Source: an uncultured Lachnospiraceae bacterium
GTDB lineage: Bacteria > Bacillota > Clostridia > Lachnospirales > Lachnospiraceae
DNA length: 9,529 bases
Direction: 5' to 3'
NCBI GenBank assembly: GCA_910587715.1
Contig: CAJUMV010000075.1
Location: forward strand, 1 to 9,529
Shown: piece by piece, positions 1 through 5,508 of the stretch
Layout: each line of letters opens with the position of its first letter
Numbering within the stretch: position 1 is the stretch's first letter
The notes under the pieces: model-generated
What the model saw: only the letters and a program-made list of their open reading frames with translations
What the model was told of the DNA's origin: nothing
Database searches by the model: none
Program-made: the position numbers and the translations under genes

Positions 1-131
1 GGATCGTTGAGCGCTCTCTGGCTTGGATCAACAATTCCCGCCGTCTTTCCAAAGACTATGAAGTGTCTGTCCGTTCTGCACAAGCTGTTTGCACCATTGC
101 TGCCTTCAGCACTTTACTCAAGCGGTTTTAG
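1..131 (+). CDS. IS5-family transposase, C-terminal fragment (5' end outside window)
   Basis: The frame starting at base 3 is open to a TAG at 129-131 and encodes about 42 residues. They include the signature WINNSRRLSKDYE, which matches the conserved tail of IS5-family transposases (usual form W-x-x-x-x-R-R-L-S-K-D-Y-E, just after the catalytic glutamate region). The family catalyses cut-and-paste transposition with a DDE triad. The final catalytic Glu is probably the E of IVERSLAW near the left edge. Only the extreme C-terminus is visible, so whether the full gene is intact cannot be judged. It reads toward the truncated ATPase, opposite to that gene's direction. Confidence 0.8.
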   Translation, partial: IVERSLAWINNSRRLSKDYEVSVRSAQAVCTIAAFSTLLKRF

Positions 132-148
132 CCTATTGGTACAGCTTC
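1..148 (+). mobile_element. Right end of an IS5-family insertion sequence (left part outside window)
   Basis: The segment holds the C-terminal part of an IS5-type DDE transposase that stops at 129-131, only 17 bases before the inferred outer end of the element. On the other side of that end the sequence becomes a chromosomal ATPase gene whose reading frame breaks abruptly. Read on the minus strand, the inferred end is GAAGCTGTACCAATAGGC (131-148), which would be the terminal inverted repeat. The bases TA at 149-150 would be the target dinucleotide, as expected for some IS5 subgroups (IS427-like). The element end and target site are inferred; the left end is needed to confirm them. Confidence 0.7.
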
Positions 149-405
149 TAAGTTCTTCCATCTGCACAGACACGGCTCTTTAGTTCCGCATACATCTGCT
201 TCGCGCTCATGTCCTCGTATTCCATGGAATCAAAGCGATAGCTGACAATCCGTTCCTTCGGAATCCCTCTCTCGACACGTAGCTTTTCCATAATCATTCT
301 TAAAATCGTAGACTTGCCGCATCGGAGGACGCCCGTTAGAATTTTAACAAACGGTGTATCCGAATATGCCATAATTTTTTCAACATATAAAGGTCTGTCA
401 ATCAT
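148..405 (-). pseudogene. AAA-type ATP-binding protein (DUF4143-like), 3'-truncated by the IS element
   Basis: Eighty-five residues remain, starting at an ATG preceded by a strong GGAGGTG ribosome binding site (about 8 bases upstream). The N-terminus (IDRPLYVEKI, then PFVKILTGVLRCGKST at residues 18-33) is typical of the large bacterial AAA_14/DUF4143 ATPase family. The Walker A loop is GVLRCGKST (25-33), with the usual second arginine of GVRRCGKS replaced by leucine. Residues 56-68 (SYRFDSMEYEDMS) match the conserved YRFDSxEYED stretch. Family members are about 400-450 residues and continue after DGKT with an aspartate-glutamate Walker B; here the frame stops right after DGRT at the IS junction. 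The Walker B, sensor and C-terminal DUF4143 region are missing, so the product is almost certainly inactive. The rest should lie beyond the other end of the IS. Confidence 0.8.
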
Positions 406-458
406 ACTGTCACCTCCAGCCCTCTACAGTATACCGCAACTATTCCTCTCAAGTAACC

Positions 459-485
459 AGTTTTGCGATTATAAACCGCAAAACT
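459..485. promoter_or_regulatory. Perfect 9-bp dyad enclosing a minus-strand TATAAT, upstream of the ATPase gene
   Basis: AGTTTTGCG (459-467) and CGCAAAACT (477-485) are perfect inverted repeats around a 9-base centre. On the minus strand the centre contains a consensus -10 hexamer TATAAT (468-473), pointing toward the ATPase start at 405. No good -35 is found 16-18 bases upstream of it. Neither side carries a T-run, so this is not a classical intrinsic terminator. It could be an operator overlapping a promoter, or a transcript hairpin downstream of the GNAT gene. Confidence 0.35.
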
Positions 486-514
486 TTGACAATTCCACCG
501 CAAGCCTCCATATG

Positions 515-985
515 TTACCAAAACATTCCCCATTCATCTTTCCCCTGCCGCTTCATCTCAACAATATATTCCGTCGTCCCCTCCTGCAGTTTTCTCTTTC
601 CTGTAACAGCAAATCCATGTCTTTCATAAAACCGTCTGGCATCCGTATTTTTTTCGAGCACCCACAGATACCGGCATTTCTGCTCTATGGCAAATGCCAT
701 CAGCTCGCCGCCGATTCCACAATTTTCAAAAAACGTATCCACATACAATTCTTCAATTCTGTCCTCTGCAATGTGCAGAACCCCCTTGACAAACTCATCC
801 TCATAAACCCAGACACCTTCCAGTTTATCCGGGTTTTCCACATAGGCTTTCGCCAGAGGATAAACCTGTATCTCCCCGAAGGACACTTTATCATTCTGGA
901 AAATTCTTCTGTAGTTCATACGCTTCGTAAACACTAATATTTCCGCAATTCTGGAAGCATCTTCTGTCGTCGCGCGTCGTATCAT
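515..985 (-). CDS. GNAT family N-acetyltransferase
   Basis: The 156-residue product is one complete GNAT domain, transferring an acetyl group from acetyl-CoA to an unknown amine. The ATG at 985 has a GGAGG site 9 bases upstream (visible as CCTCC at 995-999), which fixes the start. Residues 78-95 (EELYVDTFFENCGIGGEL) form motif A, the strand plus pyrophosphate-binding loop. The usual Q/R-x-x-G-x-G/A pattern reads E87-N-C-G90-I-G92, so the first position is glutamate. Motif B contains N113 and F119-Y-E-R-H-G-F125, the tyrosine being the usual general acid. The substrate cannot be read from sequence. It lies divergently from the cupin gene, 102 bases apart, and 109 bases upstream of the broken ATPase gene on the same strand. 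No ribbon-helix-helix antitoxin gene adjoins it. Confidence 0.88.
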   Translation of the reverse strand: MIRRATTEDASRIAEILVFTKRMNYRRIFQNDKVSFGEIQVYPLAKAYVENPDKLEGVWVYEDEFVKGVLHIAEDRIEELYVDTFFENCGIGGELMAFAIEQKCRYLWVLEKNTDARRFYERHGFAVTGKRKLQEGTTEYIVEMKRQGKDEWGMFW

Positions 986-1087
986 TTATTGTTTTCCTCC
1001 ATGAAATTCTATTTTCCGCAATTTTATCCAATCCTTCCTCCTTCACAGCTCTTATCATTTACTTATCAAAAACAAAGGAGGTTCCCA

Positions 1088-1474
1088 ATGATGGGTAATG
1101 ATTTATGGAAAAACTTTGACAATGGCTCTCTCAGACTGCCGGACGCAACAACAGAATTTGCCGACATTCCATGGGCAAAGCACCCCGCTTTCGATGGCGT
1201 GGAACTCAAACACATCGTTTCCGCCAAAGATACCGACGGACAGTTCAGCTACCATCTTGTCCACATTGCGCCGGGCAAAAGTATTCAAAATCACATTCAC
1301 GAAACACAGTTGGAGACGCATGAGGTAATCGCCGGTTCCGGCGTTTGTATCAACGACGGCACAGCCATTCCCTATGCACCCGGCGTTATCTCCATCATGC
1401 CCGCCGGCGTCCCCCATGAGGTGAATGCAGGCGAGGATGGGCTGTTTTTATTCGCCAAATTCATACCAGCGTAA
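1088..1474 (+). CDS. Single-domain cupin protein
   Basis: The 128-residue protein is a small cupin. Motif 1 is exact: G63-x5-H69-x-H71-x4-E76-x6-G83, giving the two histidines and the glutamate that bind a divalent metal. Motif 2 is G99-x5-P105-x-G107-x2-H110 with N113 near the end, giving the third histidine. Metal-dependent binding or catalysis in the cytoplasm is therefore likely, but the substrate is unknown; proteins of this size range from sugar isomerase-like enzymes to ligand-binding accessory proteins. The start is chosen at 1088 because AAAGGAGGT (1074-1082) lies 5 bases upstream; a second ATG at 1091 is also possible. An open frame back to 989 has no ribosome binding site. The gene converges with the AraC gene, with 27 bases between the stop codons. 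Confidence 0.85.
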   Translation: MMGNDLWKNFDNGSLRLPDATTEFADIPWAKHPAFDGVELKHIVSAKDTDGQFSYHLVHIAPGKSIQNHIHETQLETHEVIAGSGVCINDGTAIPYAPGVISIMPAGVPHEVNAGEDGLFLFAKFIPA

Positions 1475-1476
1475 GA

Positions 1477-1502
1477 ACGGCATTCTCCGTATGGGCTGCC
1501 GT
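1477..1502. terminator. Possible weak bidirectional terminator hairpin between cupin and araC-type genes
   Basis: ACGGCA (1477-1482) pairs with TGCCGT (1497-1502) around a 14-base loop, in the short gap between two converging genes. There is no clear T-run on the plus side and only a weak one on the minus side. Its position supports a terminator, but the structure is modest. Confidence 0.25.
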
Positions 1503-2134
1503 CACACCTTAACAGATAGCCTGTACTCACTCGGCGTCAGTCTGACAATTCTGCGAAAGCAGCGGTCGAAGTGGCTCTGGTCACAGAAACCTGTGGCATA
1601 AGCCGCTTCGGTCACGCTTTTCCCTTCTTCCAACAGCTTCTGCCCCTTTCTGATTCTGCACTGTATCTGAAACTGATGCGGTGTCAGACCACAAGCCGTT
1701 TTAAACTGCCGAATCATATGATAAGGACTCACGCAGAGGTTCTCAGCCATATCCTTAATAAAAAGCGCGTTCTCCGGCGTATCCAGAATCAGCTTCTTTA
1801 ACCGCTTTATGTCATACGCTTCCATGCTGTTTCGCTCCTCCAACTCGTCTGCGGGTACACAAACACATACCATGGAATACATCTCGTCCTCTACTGTTTC
1901 TATCGCGTGAGGTGTGTCCGGCGGAATGTAAAAATACTGTCCCGCACGATATGTTTCCTTTTCGCCGTTTAAGATAATGCAGACTGCGCCGTCTGAGATG
2001 ATGCCGAATGTATGGTGGACGGCGTGGGTGTGGGTGGGGTAGGAGTTGGTAGCGTTTTGATAATAAATGTATTCTATGTTTTTATTTTTTCGGTTGTAAG
2101 TGATGGTGTTTTGCATGTCATGTATCCTTTTCAT
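1502..2134 (-). CDS. AraC-family transcriptional regulator with N-terminal cupin domain
   Basis: The 210-residue product has a ligand-sensing cupin half (about residues 30-95; HTHAVHHTFGIISDG and the segment ending IPPDTPHAIETVE) and a C-terminal AraC DNA-binding half. The first helix-turn-helix is near 126-147 (IKDMAENLCVSPYHMIRQFK). The second is near 173-196, followed by the signature FRRIVRLTPSEYR. The ATG at 2134 is preferred because GGAG lies 6 bases upstream. An alternative ATG at 2182 overlaps the stop of the upstream membrane-protein gene in an ATGA arrangement and would add 16 residues; a third candidate is at 2116. The gap to the membrane-protein gene is 44 bases on the same strand, so the two are probably co-transcribed. 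It may control that operon or the converging cupin gene. The effector is unknown. Confidence 0.85.
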   Translation of the reverse strand: MKRIHDMQNTITYNRKNKNIEYIYYQNATNSYPTHTHAVHHTFGIISDGAVCIILNGEKETYRAGQYFYIPPDTPHAIETVEDEMYSMVCVCVPADELEERNSMEAYDIKRLKKLILDTPENALFIKDMAENLCVSPYHMIRQFKTACGLTPHQFQIQCRIRKGQKLLEEGKSVTEAAYATGFCDQSHFDRCFRRIVRLTPSEYRLSVKV

Positions 2135-2178
2135 CCATTTCTCCGTTTGAAGGGAATTTGAAACCTTAAAGATATAAC

Positions 2179-2775
2179 TCATAATGCATTCCAGACCACA
2201 AAAAATATCAGTATATTTCCCCACGCGTTTTCTGTTCTCTGCCAAATTACCAAGGAGCCGTACATAAGCACGAAAGTCACCAACGCTTCCAACAGCGTCA
2301 TAAAGTCGAATCCGAACATTCCATGAATTGCAATCGATATAATTGCACAAAGAAAGGCTCCCTGATTAAAAAATCCAACAGGGTTATACAACAGATTGAT
2401 TTTATCTGCTAAAACTATGTAAAAAAGACCTTCGCCAAATCCCCATGTCAATGCGATTACCATATAACCAAACACATTAAAAGGCACAGACGCATTTAAG
2501 ATTTCCTTTGTCAAAAACATTCCCTGAAATGGCAAAAAACCATGCATTTCATTTGTTGCAAAAAGAAAGACCACCGTCGGAATAGAAACCAGAATACAGC
2601 CCGCCAGCGACTGTCCTGCATGATACCGAACCAGACCGTATACCGAGAGTTTTTCCCTATTTTTTAATAGAACAATCAGTATTCCCAGACAAGACATGCC
2701 AAATTGTATCAACAAAACCGGCAAAACCGCAACAACAGGGGGTGGTCCATTTGTCTTCCCTTCACGCGTTCCCAT
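2179..2775 (-). CDS. Multi-pass membrane protein resembling a degenerate CPBP (CAAX/bacteriocin-processing) protease
   Basis: The 198-residue protein has about six hydrophobic segments (roughly 14-37, 57-74, 97-120, 138-153, 158-178, 184-198). The second half follows the CPBP layout: a WGFGEGLFY block where EExxxR is expected, IAIHG where FxxxH is expected, and a C-terminal TENAWGNILIFFVVWNAL where active members have T-x-N-LW-x-x-ILLH-x-xxN. By this reading E115, H151 and N196 are kept, while the first glutamate, the arginine and the last histidine are lost, so proteolysis is doubtful. The assignment is my pattern match and not firm; an unrelated integral membrane protein is possible. The ATG directly follows the TAA of a short upstream frame, with no strong ribosome binding site of its own, suggesting translational coupling. 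Its stop overlaps an in-frame ATG of the AraC gene. Confidence 0.65.
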   Translation of the reverse strand: MGTREGKTNGPPPVVAVLPVLLIQFGMSCLGILIVLLKNREKLSVYGLVRYHAGQSLAGCILVSIPTVVFLFATNEMHGFLPFQGMFLTKEILNASVPFNVFGYMVIALTWGFGEGLFYIVLADKINLLYNPVGFFNQGAFLCAIISIAIHGMFGFDFMTLLEALVTFVLMYGSLVIWQRTENAWGNILIFFVVWNAL

Positions 2776-2898
2776 TTATAGCTGCTTAAAATACGCCTTC
2801 AGATCCGCTTTACAATCATCCTCCAGCTGCTTAATCTCACACCCGCGGATAGCGGCTTCCAAGTGATAAAGAATGACAACACAGATGCCCGGATACAT
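2776..2898 (-). pseudogene. 40-codon frame abutting the membrane-protein gene; possible gene remnant
   Basis: A minus-strand frame ends in TAA at 2776-2778, immediately followed by the ATG of the membrane-protein gene. It encodes a charged, helix-prone stretch (YHLEAAIRGCEIKQLEDDC and KADLKAYFKQL) that reads like the C-terminal helix of a larger cytoplasmic protein, for example a regulator. The frame is closed by a TAA at 2920-2922, and the only in-frame ATG (2898) has no convincing ribosome binding site. I interpret it as the surviving 3' end of a gene that once preceded and was coupled to the membrane-protein gene. A genuine 40-residue protein cannot be excluded. I do not recognise the family. 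Confidence 0.4.
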
Positions 2899-2984
2899 TA
2901 TATCATTTCCACACTCTGCTTACCACAAATAAATAATGCACAGCCACAACACCATAGCTTTACCATTAAGTTTTCACAGCTACA

Positions 2985-3013
2985 TTGTCATGCAATCTGC
3001 ATCATGCTAAAAT
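2985..3013 (+). promoter_or_regulatory. Extended -10 sigma-A-type promoter for the second GNAT gene
   Basis: TTGTCA (2985-2990), a 17-base spacer, then TAAAAT (3008-3013) preceded by TGC, giving an extended -10. Transcription would begin near 3020, upstream of the AAGAAAGGA site (3020-3029) and the ATG at 3040. This supports the 3040 start over longer frames reaching back to 2863. Confidence 0.6.
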
Positions 3014-3039
3014 ACGGGAAAAGAAAGGACATTACAATT

Positions 3040-3540
3040 ATGAGAATCAGGCCGTACATACCGGACAAAGATTATGCATTTTTATCCACTTGGGTTACCG
3101 ATGAGAGAACCCATGCCTTTTGGAGCGCCAACCGCTTCCCTTACCCCATAACCCCGGAATCTTTCCATGACTTTTTAGAGAAAAACGCGGTAAAATGGAC
3201 GGACAACGCTTATGTGGCAACCGAAAACAGCGGGCAGCCGGTGGGCTTTTTCTGCTATTCGGTCAACACAGAAGACAATACCGGTTTTCTGAAATTCGTA
3301 ATCATTGACCAGGCAAAACGTGGAAAGGGTTACGGGAAAGAAATGCTGCAGCTAGCGCTGCAATACGCCTTTCAGATTACCGGGGCAGAAGCAGTTCAAC
3401 TGAATGTATTTGAAGAAAATACTGCCGCGAAAAAGTGTTATGAAAAAGTCGGCTTTACCGAGAGAGCCGTTGATAAAAATGTATTTGCGTATCAGAACGA
3501 ATTATGGAGCAGATGTAACATGATTGTCTCTAGACCATAA
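3040..3540 (+). CDS. GNAT family N-acetyltransferase (RimJ/RimL-like layout)
   Basis: The 166-residue protein opens with MRIRPYIPDKDYAFLSTWV, the usual first strand and helix of RimJ/RimL-type acetyltransferases. Motif A contains R94-G-K-G97-Y-G99, an exact acetyl-CoA pyrophosphate loop. Motif B has N127 and C133-Y-E-K-V-G-F139, with the tyrosine as likely general acid. The acceptor amine is unknown; protein N-terminal, amino acid and small-molecule acetylation all occur in this superfamily. The start is set by the upstream promoter and an AAAGGA site about 11 bases before the ATG, slightly long spacing. The degV-type gene follows on the same strand after 181 bases, so the two are probably separate transcripts. 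Confidence 0.88.
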   Translation: MRIRPYIPDKDYAFLSTWVTDERTHAFWSANRFPYPITPESFHDFLEKNAVKWTDNAYVATENSGQPVGFFCYSVNTEDNTGFLKFVIIDQAKRGKGYGKEMLQLALQYAFQITGAEAVQLNVFEENTAAKKCYEKVGFTERAVDKNVFAYQNELWSRCNMIVSRP

Positions 3541-3567
3541 AATCTCAAAGCATACAATAGATTTAAC

Positions 3568-3595
3568 CTGTCATTTCCAACAACGCCTGTATAGA
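3568..3595 (+). promoter_or_regulatory. Candidate promoter upstream of the DegV gene
   Basis: CTGTCA (3568-3573) and TATAGA (3590-3595), 16 bases apart, each match four of six consensus positions. This is the best pair I find in the 181-base gap before the DegV gene. The match is modest. Confidence 0.25.
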
Positions 3596-3672
3596 ATAGG
3601 TGTCATAACCCCCACGGATTGCATTTACCTCCCAAACGTAGTATTCTATATATCAGTAATCAGACGGCTCAC

Positions 3673-3692
3673 CGGCGTCCGGCGACACGCCG
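3673..3692 (+). promoter_or_regulatory. GC-rich hairpin in the DegV 5' leader
   Basis: CGGCGT (3673-3678) pairs perfectly with ACGCCG (3687-3692) across an 8-base loop. It sits about 15 bases before the TAAGGA ribosome binding site and 30 before the start codon at 3722. No T-run follows, so it is not an attenuator of the simple kind. It may affect translation or mRNA stability. It is notably GC-rich against AT-rich flanks. Confidence 0.35.
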
Positions 3693-3721
3693 AAATCTAT
3701 ACTGTAAGGAAGATATGCAAT

Positions 3722-4633
3722 ATGCGAGAAACATTTCATATTATCAGCGATGGTTCCTGCGACCTGCCTACTGCACTGGTACAGGAAAAAAATATTACAG
3801 TCGTACCCTTTTATGTGTCTTTTGACGAGAAGCAGTATTTGAAGGAAAAAGTGGACATTTCCGTCCGGGATTTCTATCAGATGATGGTGGACAAAAAAGG
3901 CGTATACCCTAAATCCTCCATGCCCTCCATTGAAGATTATGAAGAAGCTTTTCTGCCTTTCGCGCAAAATGACATTCCTGTCATATGCATCTGCATCACC
4001 ACAAAATTCAGCGGTTCCATGCAGTCCGCGCTTAACGCCAAAACACTGATTCTGGAAAAATATCCCCATGCGGAAATCACCGTGATTGACGCAACCATCA
4101 ATACCGTTCTGCAGGGTCAGTATGTTCTGGAAGCCGCCAGCCTGCGGGACCACGGCGCAAGCTACGAGGACACCGTCGCGCGGCTGGAAACGATTAAGGG
4201 CACCGGCAGGATTTTCTTTACCGTGGGAAACATGGAATATTTAAAGCACGGCGGCAGAATCGGAAAAGTGGCGGCTCTTGCTGGAGGCGCGCTGGACATT
4301 CGCCCCATCATTACATTGAAACAGGGAGAAATTTTTCCCTCCGGGCTCGACCGCGGACGGAGACGCACGCTGAAAAAAGTGATGTCCCTTCTGTTGGAAT
4401 ACTTGCAGGAAAGTCCTCTCGGAATCGAATGTTACAGCATTGCCGTTGGGTACGGTTATGACCGGGAAGAGGGAATTGCCTTCCGCGATCAGGCGCTTTC
4501 CGTCCTGCGCGAAAAGGGGTACACCATAGACGAAATCCCCCTTTACCAGATCGGGGCAACCATCGCCGTGCACACGGGACCATATCCACTTGGCTTCGGC
4601 ATTATCGAGAGAGGGCTCCCCGCGCTTCCTTAA
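3722..4633 (+). CDS. DegV family protein (FakB-like fatty-acid-binding protein)
   Basis: The 303-residue protein matches DegV/FakB proteins, which bind a single fatty acid and, with the FakA kinase, present it for phosphorylation to acyl-phosphate for phospholipid synthesis. Landmarks in order: the N-terminal strand FHIISDGSCDLP (5-16); the SSMPSIEDYEEAF block (65-77, usually TSQPSP); CITTKFSGSMQSA (91-103), whose serine region contacts the carboxylate in known structures; VIDATINTVLQGQYVLEAA (121-139); EYLKHGGRIGKVAALAGGAL then DIRPI (172-196); and HTGPYPLGFGI (284-294). Length is slightly above the usual 280-290. The ATG at 3722 is chosen because family homology starts there and TAAGGA lies about 11 bases upstream; the frame open back to 3524 overlaps the GNAT gene and lacks support. 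No fakA is in the window. The bound lipid is unknown. Confidence 0.9.
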   Translation: MRETFHIISDGSCDLPTALVQEKNITVVPFYVSFDEKQYLKEKVDISVRDFYQMMVDKKGVYPKSSMPSIEDYEEAFLPFAQNDIPVICICITTKFSGSMQSALNAKTLILEKYPHAEITVIDATINTVLQGQYVLEAASLRDHGASYEDTVARLETIKGTGRIFFTVGNMEYLKHGGRIGKVAALAGGALDIRPIITLKQGEIFPSGLDRGRRRTLKKVMSLLLEYLQESPLGIECYSIAVGYGYDREEGIAFRDQALSVLREKGYTIDEIPLYQIGATIAVHTGPYPLGFGIIERGLPALP

Positions 4634-4694
4634 TGTTACTTTTCAATTCACGTTATTGCTGCACACACTTCCGCTGCTATGAAATGATGATAAA

Positions 4695-4699
4695 AGGAG
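4695..4699 (+). promoter_or_regulatory. Ribosome binding site fixing a TTG start
   Basis: AGGAG ends 6 bases before a TTG at 4706. There is no ATG or GTG in this frame at suitable spacing, and the next in-frame ATG (4727) would remove the start of the GNAT first strand. The site therefore decides the TTG start. Confidence 0.7.
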
Positions 4700-4705
4700 C
4701 ACATT

Positions 4706-5200
4706 TTGAATACTTTCATCCGTGAAATGACCATAGAAGACATCGAGCAGGTACGGCAAATTTACATTTTGGGCTGGCAGAACGCTTTTCGTGGAATTGT
4801 CCCCCAGCCTTACCTTGACACCATGAATTTAGACGACTGGGCGCCGCCGTTAAACGGCGCCTATGTATTGACGGACGGAACAAACATTCTCGGCACATCT
4901 TCTATCGCCCCCGCAAGGGACAGCGCCTTTGAGGGCTGGGGTGAAATCATTTCCGTTTTTGTGCTTCCGCATCTGATCGGTCAGGGTTATGGTCATCAGT
5001 TGTTTGCTTTCGTCAAGGAAAAGCTTTTTGAACAACAATATACCAACATATATCTGACGGTTTTTGAGGATAACCACCGCGCCAGAAAATTCTATGAGAA
5101 ACATGACTTTTTATGGAATGGTGAGCGCCTTGCGATCAATGTTGGCGGAAAAGACTTAATAGAATTGCGGTATGTTTTCAGTAATGAAGCCAAAAGATAA
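4706..5200 (+). CDS. GNAT family N-acetyltransferase, TTG start
   Basis: The 164-residue protein is a complete GNAT. The N-terminal part has W24-Q-N-A-F-R-G-I-V-P-Q-P-Y-L-D38, a pattern common in acetyltransferases related to the phosphinothricin/L-amino-acid group, but substrate cannot be assigned from it. Motif A is IISVFVLPHLIGQGYGHQL (81-99): the loop is I91-G-Q-G94-Y-G96, with isoleucine where Q/R is usual. Motif B has N123 and F129-Y-E-K-H-D-F135, with aspartate replacing the usual glycine in GF. Start is TTG, supported by AGGAG at 4695-4699. It follows the DegV gene by 72 bases on the same strand and could share its transcript. It converges with the tautomerase gene. Confidence 0.88.
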   Translation: MNTFIREMTIEDIEQVRQIYILGWQNAFRGIVPQPYLDTMNLDDWAPPLNGAYVLTDGTNILGTSSIAPARDSAFEGWGEIISVFVLPHLIGQGYGHQLFAFVKEKLFEQQYTNIYLTVFEDNHRARKFYEKHDFLWNGERLAINVGGKDLIELRYVFSNEAKR

Positions 5201-5225
5201 CTGCCCACATATCCCAACGACACCA

Positions 5226-5245
5226 AAACATCATCATTGATGTTT
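5226..5245. terminator. 8-bp stem, 4-base loop hairpin between converging genes
   Basis: AAACATCA (5226-5233) pairs perfectly with TGATGTTT (5238-5245) around TCAT. The right half covers the last codons and stop of the tautomerase gene, and the stem lies 25 bases after the GNAT stop. The AT-rich arms make it a weak but plausible two-way terminator or 3'-end stabiliser. No long T-run follows on either strand. Confidence 0.35.
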
Positions 5246-5443
5246 GTTCCTATACTCCTCTTTCACTTTATCAATCGTTTTTCCGCCAATGCCAAAATTT
5301 TTATCGGACACTTCTTTAATCGTTGTAACAAAAAACTCCTGCGGGACATTCATAATCTCAGAGGACACCTCTGTTAAACGCCTGATTAATTCCTCTTTTT
5401 GTCCGTCTGATAATGCACCGCTTTCCACCGTAATGTATGGCAT
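5234..5443 (-). CDS. 4-oxalocrotonate tautomerase-fold small protein
   Basis: The 69-residue protein begins Met-Pro-Tyr-Ile-Thr-Val. Removal of Met would expose Pro as the N-terminal catalytic base that defines the tautomerase superfamily. Length (60-75 usual), the LSDGQKEELIRRLTEVSSEIM helix region (11-31) and the C-terminal F50-G-I-G-G54 turn all fit; these proteins form hexamers of beta-alpha-beta subunits. However, the two arginines of true 4-oxalocrotonate tautomerase (mature Arg11 and Arg39) are not seen: the aligned stretches read ESGALSD and EFFVTTI. The substrate is thus probably not a 4-OT dicarboxylate and a promiscuous or unknown tautomerase is more likely. A GAGGGA site lies about 8 bases before the ATG. 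It is 65 bases downstream of the unknown protein gene on the same strand, possibly the last gene of that operon. Confidence 0.85.
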   Translation of the reverse strand: MPYITVESGALSDGQKEELIRRLTEVSSEIMNVPQEFFVTTIKEVSDKNFGIGGKTIDKVKEEYRNKHQ

Positions 5444-5508
5444 ATCTGTTTCCCTCGCTTTCCAAATATAAATTTCGAACCTTAAAGTTACTTATCATCT
5501 GAATCACT

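Noticed and set aside
428..508. A 20-codon minus-strand frame in the gap between the first GNAT and the ATPase (beginning MEACGGIVKV).
   Set aside because: No well-spaced ribosome binding site, and it runs through the dyad element; probably chance.
989..1087. N-terminal 33-residue extension of the cupin.
   Set aside because: AAAGGAGGT sits 5 bases before the ATG at 1088, inside the proposed extension, so the shorter form is the real gene.
480..1123. A 14-base direct repeat AAAACTTTGACAAT at 480-493 and 1110-1123.
   Set aside because: The second copy lies inside the cupin coding sequence (Lys-Asn-Phe-Asp-Asn) and there is no extension on either side; two copies of an AT-rich 14-mer are probably chance.
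3653..4589. Several long antisense frames opposite the DegV gene.
   Set aside because: They lack ribosome binding sites and family resemblance, and mirror the codon pattern of the well-supported DegV gene.
515..5200. GNAT-type toxin-antitoxin modules (TacT/AtaT-like).
   Set aside because: No ribbon-helix-helix or other antitoxin-like small gene overlaps or precedes any of the GNAT genes.
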